From: Helichrysum umbraculigerum
Lineage: Eukaryota; Streptophyta; Magnoliopsida; Asterales; Asteraceae
NCBI GenBank assembly: GCA_949592205.1
Contig: CATIUR010000006.1
Coordinates: 9,069,001 to 9,133,000, forward strand
DNA: 64,000 nt
Reading direction: 5' to 3'
Of the stretch, positions 55,935-64,000 are shown in pieces. The translations under genes were made by a program, and so were the position numbers. The notes under the pieces were generated by a model, which saw only the letters and a program-made list of their open reading frames with translations, had not been told where the DNA came from and searched no databases. How positions within the stretch are numbered: the first letter of the stretch is position 1; each line of letters starts with the position of its first letter.

Positions 55935-58307
55935 TGATGTGACTCAAATAGTCATGTTTTTAAGGGCAATATTCCGCACTTTTTGGACGTAACTTTAGTG
56001 AAAACATTCCAAAATGATCATTATTTACTAAATTTCACTAAAGTGGTCTAAATATAGGCGTTGCTGCAAAAATCACCTAAAACGTCCAAATAACAAGCAA
56101 ATCAGGACGAATAAACGTGCACAAAATCACCCGGCCTCATTTACCTTATATAGATCACATTCTAATTTCATCATATGATAAAACAGGTAAAATCGAGATG
56201 GGAAAATCAAGAATCAAGCAAATCGGATAAAGAACGGAGAAGACTGAGCAGTATCAGACCCTATAAAGTCATTTTGGATATGCTTGAGCTATACACATCC
56301 AATTTCAGTGAAGTTGGCATCATTAGAAGCGTAACGGAATTACGAAACCACAGGCGAAAGAATCAGGTCAAACGGACGCATAACGAAGGAGATACGCGCG
56401 TTTTAAGCAACGAACGAAATCAGACGGACACCGTATACGGCCCTGGGAACCGTATACGGCCCTATACAGACCATATACCGCCTTGTATACACCGTATACG
56501 GCCCTACCAAGGCCGTATACGGCCCCCTTGCCCCCGTATGCTGCTTCGTTTGCTTGTATGTGCTGTTTCGCGAGTTGTACGGCTGATTTTTGAGCTTTGC
56601 CTATAAATAGGGGATCACTCCTCCTCATTTTACACACCTCAACATTTTCACACATTTCTCATTCTCTCACTTTTCTTATTTCTCTATTTTCTTTCACTTT
56701 CTCTCTCTAACTTTCTCTCTCTAGCACTACTCTTAGGAGTTAGAGGAGAAAGGTTAGGGTTGAGCTTACGGTTCGAGTCTAGAGGAAGTTTTAGCTTGGT
56801 AATCTTGTTGTAACGAGTTTTTCAAGTTCAGACTATTTGTAATCCTCAGTATTACGCTGCTGTATTCCCGGTGATATCTAAATTTTACTTACTGTTATAA
56901 TGCTTGTGCTTTATGTTATTTCAGTTTGTATTCTGCATATTGCCATGTTTATAGAGTAGTTTAATATTGTGATTGTTGAAATGTAGATATTAGGAGTAGG
57001 GATGATGTTAAATTAATGTTTCATTTATACGATTGGAAATTGTTATGTTGTGTATCTGGTTAAGCTTATCCTGAATATAGATCTAGTCTCTCATCACCCT
57101 TTCCAGACTTTCACGTGACTGTTGCCCTAGGATAGGATCTGATCAACCCTAATACTATGAATACACAGTTATCTCCAGTTACAGTATGAAACTATGAACT
57201 TTCCTTTTAAAAGGCACGGTACTTCGTATAGCATTGGAAACACCTCGTGTGGAGTACAAATACGTGCAAGCTAAGGAAATGCCATGGATTGTTTCATCGT
57301 GAATTACCTAGAAGTGATCCTTCTAGAACTGTGGTCTAGGAATCAAAGCTGTGGAAATGCTTGTTGCACTGTACACCATTAGTACACCTAAGATCTGGAA
57401 CACTGTGGAAATGCTTAAATGCCCAGTACACCGTCAGTACATCTAGGGTTTGGAACACTGTGGAAATGCCTAATTGCCCTGTATACCGTGATTATTCCTA
57501 GGGATGAACGCCTGACTGTAAAGGAGGGTCTATATTTATGATGGTTAATTATGTGCTTCAATAGAAACAATACAGGGTAGTGTCAATCATATACCTAGAC
57601 ATGCAAAGCCCTAATCACACCAATAGTTTAACGTACACAGGATACAATCAGTATTTGCTATAATAAACGTAAATAGACGATTAGGTGTTAAGAAGGGTCA
57701 GTAAATACAATTGCGGTCTGTTCCCTTATGCCTGATCCCTAGAACATTTAGGGTGACTTTGTCTTAGTTAAGCAAAGGCTCAGGAGGGTTTGAAAACAGC
57801 CTGATCTGATCAGAATCATGATAACCTAGGATTCCAGTGACATATGTTTCTGGGGTTTCACCTGAACGTAGGGTCCTAGTGTTTACACCGAAAGTATGTC
57901 TACTCTTTATTTGGTAAATCTCCAATCAATTTCATAATGAAAAATCATCCCGAAACCCTAGTATCCAAGTTTCAGCAATCACATCTCTACCTGTCTGCTT
58001 AAACCCTAATTTCATTTCTCGTTATTTACTTTTCTGCATTTAGGATAATTAGAAAACCAAATCAATCCAAAATCTATCTACCTACCCCCATCCTAATTGC
58101 GACCATAATCTTTGGTGACCCGCTTTATTTCAATTCGCTCCGATTTAAGAACGACCTCGAGTTATACTTACTGCTTGCTCCCAAGGTAGGTAGTACTTAT
58201 AGTTTGAGCCCCAGCTCATATAAATTTAAAACTCACTGTCCGCCGCTTCTGTTGCTGTTGGAACAACGACCGGAGTCAAATCCAACCGACCAATAGGGGT
58301 GACGACA
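55935..58307 (+). repeat. 3' LTR of element A
   Basis: As the 5' LTR; palindromes at 56431, 56450, 56471 (mutated to CCATATACCG), 56492 and 56513, TATA box 56602-56609. It ends GGTGACGACA, then GTGGG. Confidence 0.93.
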
Positions 58308-59620
58308 GTGGGTAATGGTGCGAAGTAGGTGGTAGGTGTGCGAGGGCGTCTATTTGGATGTGGTGGCTGAGTGGAGGTATGTGGATGTGGTGGAGGAAAG
58401 GTAATGTATGGGCGAGTGGTGGCATATGGGTGAGTGGCGGTATGGATAGTGGGTGGTGGTGGTGGTCCACATGTGTATAGGAAGTGATCAGGCTCAGGGG
58501 TACCATGTGTCCTAGCTGTCAGAACCTGCTGATCACAGATAACCTGTAAAGCATGTAATAGATAATACTGAGTAAGAGGAGTGACCGGATCCGTGTGATG
58601 CACAACGGCCTGTGTAGGCAGTACTGATGTGTCTGCTCCTCGTGATGTCTCAGGTATCTCTGCTGGTACTGGTCTCTGTGGCTAGGGACCAACATCTCTA
58701 TCCTCTGTAGTCATGCGCTTCCTGGTCATGAAGCATCCAGGAATGGGCTGCCGAGTCTGATACCATAAGCACTGTCTCTCAGGTCCCTCATCAATCATCC
58801 TGATTAACTTACAGTACTCTAGATCAAACGGCTGCGAACTAGCATGGTGGGTGTAATCCTCACGGTGACGGTCAGTGAGAATCCCCATGCCGACTAACAA
58901 TCTCGTGATAATGGCTCCCATGAATACGTGGCGTCTATCCTCTCTCTTCTCCTTCCACAATCTATCTGCTATGATGTATGCGACATTCAGGTTCTGTTTC
59001 CTTATGATCGCATCCATGAACTTAAGCTCTTCTGATGTAGCAGGTCCAGCATCTCTCTTCCCAAAGATAGTACAGCACAGGAGCTTGTGAAGAATGTGAT
59101 GAACTGGTCGGGTCATGAGTGAAGCTTTCACTCCACTCCTGATGGTTGTCCCCGTCAACCCTCTCCATATCTCCTTGTGATCCCGTGACGGTAAACTGGA
59201 GATAGACTTGAAACTGCTGGTGAACCAATCAGAACTGGCCTGTGACTGTGTGTAAAGGCCAAGGTATACCCCGAAATCTCCCACTGTCATACGATACTTC
59301 TTCCCACGATACCGAAAAGTGATCTTCTTATCAGTGATCTCCAATCTCTCTTGGAACTCGTAAGTCATCATAAACTCAGTGACGACCTCTCGGTATATAG
59401 CCTCATCAATGGAGAAAAGATGGGAAAATGCAGCATGTTCCTCGCCATCTTTATCATACTTAATCAATTCTTCCAACTCATCCCTAATACCCAAGCGTCT
59501 CATATCCGGCCACATGATGACTCTGTTTGACCATAAGTATCGTCCCATCCATTTCTCAATATCGTCCATATTCTCGGGGGATGAAGCAAGCTTCCTCAAC
59601 GAAGGGTTTGATAGATCCAT
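58308..59620 (-). pseudogene. Element B ORF B, N-terminal part
   Basis: Homologue of the element A ORF B: LGIRDELEELI, YREVVTEFMMTY, DFGVYLGLYTQS, HHILHKLLCCTIFG, NLNVAYIIADRL and the TDPVTPLTQYYLLHALQV block are all kept. A single in-frame TAG lies at 58684-58682. The frame is cut at 58308 by element A and continues in phase at 46104. The likely start is the ATG at 59620, which directly follows the predicted acceptor; a longer open frame from 59677 would start inside the intron. Total original length about 595 codons. Confidence 0.83.
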
Positions 59621-60643
59621 CTGTTGACAAGAAAATGAGATGCATAAGTAATAACAAATTGCTAAGTACATTTCCAAATTTTAAACAAAAATTGGAAATG
59701 TAGGCTTTAAAATATGAATAAATCCGCAATTTATTTTAAACTAAACCTAGGCTTAACCAATCCTCAATCCGCAATTTTCGCAACCATAAGTGTCTAACCT
59801 ATTCTAAGGGTATTAAAGTAATAATAATACTAGCGTTTAATCTAAGGGAACTCGTCATTTTAAACAACTGGCAAACATTTTTACTTTCATTCATGGCAAC
59901 TTAATCTAAGTGAGCATGAGTCTTGCAAAAACCATGTAATTACCTTAAATATTTTAAGTAAACCAAAAAAAACATAAACTAATTTATTCATGCAAATACC
60001 ATATGGTTAAAGACACGTGTTTAACTTATTCGGTTACTTTTAACAATTTTGCAAGATTTAAAGATTTTGATAAATGAATGACGGTAGCTTACGTGTGATG
60101 GTCATATTAAAAATATTCAACACTTTATTAATTAAGGTGGTGAATAATTAAAATAATCAAGGACCAAAAGCTAACTAATGATTTATTGAAAATCTAAGAA
60201 ACTTGCCATGATTTAATTAACACAAGTACCATTTAAAAATTGAAGATTTAAAATAAAGTATGATACTTGGTTAATTTTATTCACAACATGCTTACTTTAA
60301 CTTTCAATAATTCAAGGATCATTCAAAATGAACTAGCAATCATGTAATCATGTTTATCAAATCATACTAAGCATGAATTAATCAAAACAAGTCAAAACAA
60401 GCTACTAGTTATCAAAAGTCAACAAATCAAGCAACTTTGACCACTTAAAGTCAACACTTGAAGATCAAAGTTACAAATTATCAAGTAATCTACTCAATCA
60501 AGCATGTAATCATGTTAAGCAACTATGCAAGAACACTTTTGAACCATAAAACACAAGATTTCACCATGGATTTTATAGATCAAAAATTGAAACCCTAACT
60601 TTTAAAAAGTTAATGAAATTTAAAGATTTGAGTTAGGAATTAC
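59621..60643 (-). other. Predicted 5' leader intron of element B ORF B, 1,023 bp
   Basis: On the minus strand, donor CAAG/GTAATT at 60644/60643 and acceptor TTGTCAACAG at 59621, next base ATG. The body is AT-rich with no ORF. Confidence 0.62.
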
Positions 60644-60847
60644 CTTGCAAGTGATGAAATGATGCTATGTATGCAAGAGAGATGATAAAATGAAGAACTT
60701 GAAGCTTTAAATCATCAAAAATGGTGGAGAAATGGAGGTTTTAGAAATGGTGATGGAGGACGTGGGTTTTGGGGAAGAGGAAGGAGAGAAAATTTTGACT
60801 TTTTGACCTTTTGTTTGTTAGTGAATCCCTTCCTCTTGGTTTAAATA
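60644..60847 (-). promoter_or_regulatory. Internal promoter and leader exon of element B ORF B
   Basis: TATTTAAA at 60847-60840 (minus strand), then a CT-rich leader ending CTTGCAAG before the donor. Sequence from 60848 to 61259 is AT-rich and holds no gene. Confidence 0.55.
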
Positions 60848-61259
60848 CGTTTCGATTTAAAACGCGAAAGATACGATACGTACGATTGGTTTTTGAAAGG
60901 TTTTAAGATTTTTAATAAAGTAACCAAAAGTAAATACGAATCTTTATAAAAAGTTTTCGCGAATTAAAATTGTGTTTTAAATTGCGTGCGAAAAGTTTTT
61001 TGCGTTTAAATTAAAACGAGTTTATTTAAAAACGAAACAATATTTTTGTGTACTTTGAACTTTAAAACAAATCATAATTAATTTACCAAAATTTTAAAAT
61101 TAAAACTTTGTTAAATTTTTCTGAAAAGTTTGAACTTACGCAAATCGCGCGAGTTTAAAATTTAAAGGACGTTTTCTTGATTTTTAAACGAAAGCTTTAA
61201 AACGAAAAATTAATTTAAACTAAAATTAATACTAACTAATATTAATTAACCTAGATAGG

Positions 61260-61277
61260 CTTGGGGTGCCTCCCAAG
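61260..61277 (-). other. RNA hairpin after element B ORF A
   Basis: Minus strand CTTGGG, AGGCAC, CCCAAG, 46 bp after the ORF A stop. It pairs with the element A hairpin at 50149 by position and by a compensatory base-pair change. Confidence 0.65.
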
Positions 61278-61323
61278 AGCGCTTTGTTAAAGACGAAAGC
61301 TCGTCCATATCAGACTTACTGTT

Positions 61324-62787
61324 TTACCGGATAGTGTCCGAGATGACACTGTTGGGTACGGTTGATGCTTTGGATAGAGACAAAGTATAGTGGGAAATAA
61401 ACGTACCTCGGAGAGCTCGGATGACATAGTAAACTAAATCAGCAGGATTTATGAAATACCGTTCAAATTCTATTAAGAATTCTCGTTCTTCCTGACTGAG
61501 TTGTAATAATGCATTGACAAAACGATTAAATTCCCGTTTCACCTTTTTCTGGTTTGAAATGCCATCCCTAAATCCTGTGTCTAGATAAGACAGATCATAG
61601 AGCAGTTTTGAAAGTAAATCCACAAATTCCGTTTCCTCGGAAGAATCAGGATTTCTGTAAGTAGTATGAACTGCTTGCGAAAGCTCTTTGATATAAATCT
61701 TCTGTTGGTTAGTAAACGGGAATTTGGTTTTTTGGAATAACTGGATTAGCTGGATATGGATATGTTTCCTTTTGGCAAAGAAAGTAGCGTCCATAGCTTC
61801 CTCAGTTGATTCGGGAAAAATAGCTCTAAGTTCATTAATTAAATAAGTAGCAGGATCAACAAAGAATGGAATATCTGCAAGAATCATGTCAGACTTGATA
61901 GGGCTTCTTTCTATCCAAAATTCAAGCTCGTCAATCAGGAACGCAACATAACGATTAATACTAGGTTGTGAATCAGAGGGATAATCGGTGCTGGCGAGTA
62001 AATCCATTAAAAGATCTAATTCTGATTTTAACAATAGCTCGTCTTTTCTACTGTGTTTAGCACGAAGAAGTCTAATTATCCTATCAATCTCAACAAAGGT
62101 CTTTCTCTGCTCAAATGTAAATGGAAAATCAGATATCTTAAGATATTTCATAAAGTTGGCATGGATATCTATCCTCCTATTGGACTTGAGAGAATTTCCT
62201 AAGTGATGGTCTGTTTCCGATTCGAGTAGATGATTCCTAGATTCAGGGTTTAATCGGGTTGGTGTTTCTATCCTAAGTTCATTCTCAACCTGATATTGGA
62301 GACGCTCTTCCTCAACAACACTTGAATAAAGAGTAGTGGGGTGGGCTCGCAAAATATATGGGAGATCTTACTCAAAGTATTCATCTAAACAATGAAGACG
62401 CTCATTCAAATCCATCCAAGGCATGGGTGGATAGAAGAACACTTCGATTCCAAATGGTTCATCATCAGGTAAAGTAGCAGGTCTAATATAGTGTGGATAC
62501 CTAGACAAGATTGACAGAATCTCAGGGTCAAGTGTGGGTTGACCACTTAAAGCAATAGTAACGGAATCTGGAATCTTCTGCTGAGATTCATCAAAACCTA
62601 AGTCTAAGCTCGATATTTTTGGGTTCTCAACTTCATGGTTAACATAGACTTCTCTAACGTCAGAGGAGTTTGACTCATACTCTGGACAGTCAAAGAATTC
62701 CGCATCTACCAAAGCCGTCATCTCATCCATCATCATTTGATTGAGAGGAGAGATGGGGTTTGAAGGAGAATTAGGGTTTTTAACCAT
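61324..62787 (-). pseudogene. Element B ORF A, one in-frame stop
   Basis: 488 codons from the ATG at 62787, against 489 in element A. The only lesion is TAA at 62370-62368. Conserved blocks match element A: LKISDFPFTFEQRK, LLMDLLASTDY, IPFFVDPATYLI, DATFFAKRK, VHTTYRNPDSSE, GISNQKKVKREFNRF, NPADLV. Protein similarity is moderate (I judge about 45%) but the length is nearly identical, which points to past purifying selection. Function unknown. Confidence 0.8.
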
Positions 62788-62923
62788 TTTATGTATTTTC
62801 TAGGGTTTAAGAACTAAGTTATCTAACTAATAAAGCAATTAACTTCCTAAGTAATGATAATCTTAGGGAAGGATCTCCTAAAGTTAATTATCTAAGGCAG
62901 AATTCAATTCTTGACGAAACCGA

Positions 62924-62941
62924 TCCCCAGCAGCGGCGCCA
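62924..62941 (-). other. Primer-binding site of element B (tRNA-Asp-like)
   Basis: Minus strand TGGCGCCGCTGCTGGGGA, one base different from element A. It lies six bases from the LTR end, as in element A. Confidence 0.8.
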
Positions 62942-62947
62942 AAAACT

Positions 62948-63646
62948 TGTCGCGATCCCAGCGGTCGGTCGGGTTTTTTACCCTGAATCGTTGCTCCGAC
63001 GGCCACCGAGATGCGCGAGCGGTTGAAAGTTTTAAAAATTTATATTTGTTGGGCTCAAACTATGCAAGCTACCTACCTTGTGGGTAAGGTGGCAAGTATA
63101 ACTCGAGTGTCGTCCAAAATCGGAACGAATTGAATTGAATTGTAACCTACCAAAGATAACTTGACAATAGGATGGATTTAAAACAAGGTAGGTATGGGTT
63201 TTGGGTTTTATCTAATCTAACCTAAAGACAGAAATTAAAATGCAGAAAAGTAAACGAGAATATAAGCAGCAGGTAGAGAGTGATTGCTGAAACTTCGACG
63301 ATTAGGGTTTCGGGATGATATTATATTGATGATAAGTGATTACTCTGGTTAAGAATCTTCTAAATAGTTGGTGTAAACACTAGGACCCTACGTCTAGGTG
63401 TATACCTAAAGCATATGTCACTGAATCCTAGGCTATCCTGATTCTGGTAAGATGGGACTATCTTCAGACCCACCTCACCGTCTCTTTCGGAGACCAAGCG
63501 ACCCTCTGAATGGGGTTAAGGAATAAGGAGACAGTCCACAACACTGACTTTTCTTAACACCTATGTCTATCCAATTTTAACAGAGTAATACTGGTTGTAT
63601 GCTGAATAAGTTAAACTATCGGTTAAGTAGAGTTTAGGGGTTTTAA
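62948..63646 (-). repeat. 5' LTR of element B, right-hand part cut by a Gypsy LTR
   Basis: Follows 40856-41560 closely on the same strand, then breaks at 63646 where TGTAACACC begins. The rest lies outside the window. Confidence 0.88.
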
Positions 63647-64000
63647 TGTAACACCCCCAAATTCGTTGATTTAATTTGCGGAAGCTTTAGGTTAAGTACG
63701 GGGGTGCCACAATAACAAAGCATGCATACGTATCAGAGCATACGATTACAACAGAACATAATATATTAGGATGCCAAAAGTATTAATTACAAAGTTTACG
63801 ACTCATCAAATCGTACAAGTTAAAAGTAATAAGTTTACAAAAGTAGATTTGTGGAATATGACTAAAACAGTTTCAGTTATACAAGAGAAATCCATATGTT
63901 TCCAAAAAGTTGGCATCCTAAAACTTCACGGGTCGCCTAATTCTCCATGTGTGTTGGCGATTCTTACATGCGCAGCTAATTCTCTGGTAAAAAACATAGT
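63647..64000 (-). repeat. Tekay-type Gypsy LTR, minus strand, runs off the window
   Basis: Starts TGTAACACCCCC and continues with TTTGCGGAAGCTT, the reverse complement of the LTR end at 27011-27061. It is either a solo LTR or the end of another element. TTTAA (63642-63646) is the candidate target site. Confidence 0.82.

Larger units (their letters stand above)
46110..58307 (+). mobile_element. Element A: complete non-autonomous LTR retrotransposon carrying ORF A and ORF B
   Basis: LTRs 46110-48481 and 55935-58307 (2,372 and 2,373 bp; roughly 30 differences by eye), starting TGATGTGACTC and ending GGTGACGACA. A 5-bp duplication GTGGG flanks it (46105-46109 and 58308-58312). Primer site 48488-48505, ORF A, hairpin, internal promoter with intron, ORF B, 2.4 kb spacer. 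Both ORFs are open. It lacks protease, reverse transcriptase, RNase H and integrase, so it would need enzymes from another element. Confidence 0.92.
40856..63646 (-). mobile_element. Element B: non-autonomous LTR retrotransposon with two ORFs, split by element A
   Basis: Read on the minus strand: 5' LTR (63646 down to 62948, itself cut by a Gypsy LTR), tRNA-Asp-like primer site, ORF A, hairpin, internal promoter with intron, ORF B, a spacer with AAGTGTGGGAT repeats, and 3' LTR 43301-40856. Element A sits inside ORF B. No gag-pol motif is found anywhere in it. ORFs A and B each carry one stop. The PBS and 3' spacer type recall the Athila/Tat side of Gypsy; exact placement is uncertain. Confidence 0.85.

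Noticed and set aside
1..64000. Host genes, tRNA or rRNA genes
   Set aside because: The only tRNA-like matches are retrotransposon primer sites, and every supported protein belongs to a retrotransposon.

Overview
The window is a block of nested LTR retrotransposons from a flowering plant. I see no host gene, rRNA or tRNA gene. The Ty3/Gypsy polyproteins are of the chromovirus (Tekay/Del) type and the Ty1/Copia ones are sirevirus-like. The sirevirus ORF after pol resembles proteins I remember from daisy-family (Asteraceae) annotations, so Asteraceae is my guess, made from memory and at low confidence.

Left half (1-40855), layer by layer. Copia 1 is the oldest sirevirus: its internal region shows at 8629-13076 and resumes at 34830, with its 3' LTR at 38712-39281. 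It was split by Gypsy 1 (window start to 8628) and by Gypsy 2 (13077-34829). Gypsy 1 itself carries a solo Gypsy LTR in the opposite orientation (454-2640, target duplication GGGCT). The 5' LTR of Gypsy 2 carries Copia 2 (15431-26884), a young sirevirus whose LTRs differ by about one substitution and one indel and whose 1,563-codon gag-pol frame is open. Beyond the Copia 1 LTR lies a decayed gag of a different Copia family (40270-40855).

Right half (40856-64000). Two members of one non-autonomous LTR family lie in opposite orientations. Element B (minus strand, 40856 to beyond the window) is split by element A (plus strand, 46110-58307, target duplication GTGGG) and by another minus-strand Gypsy LTR starting at 63647. 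Each has about 2.4 kb LTRs and a tRNA-Asp-like primer site, but instead of gag-pol it has two proteins: ORF A (489 codons, unrecognised) and ORF B (575 codons, like the Athila ORF-1 family). No protease, reverse transcriptase, RNase H or integrase is visible. ORF B has its own TATA box, a leader exon and an intron of about 1 kb ending at its ATG.

Main discovery candidate. Short palindromes recur at the promoters of these unrelated elements. Copia 2 and the Gypsy LTRs carry TGCGACACA-N5-TGTGTCGCA. Copia 1 carries a diverged form, NGCGACACT-N6-AGTGTCGCN, at both its LTR promoter and its internal ORF3 promoter. Elements A and B carry CCGTATACGG at a 21-bp pitch. In both sireviruses the accessory ORF3 sits in a gene-like unit (promoter, leader exon, intron of about 625 bp containing more palindromes, then ATG). 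My working hypothesis is that accessory proteins of these elements, or a host factor, recognise the element-specific palindromes, by analogy with VANC proteins and their short motifs in VANDAL transposons. This is inference; the arrays, spacings and gene layouts are seen directly.
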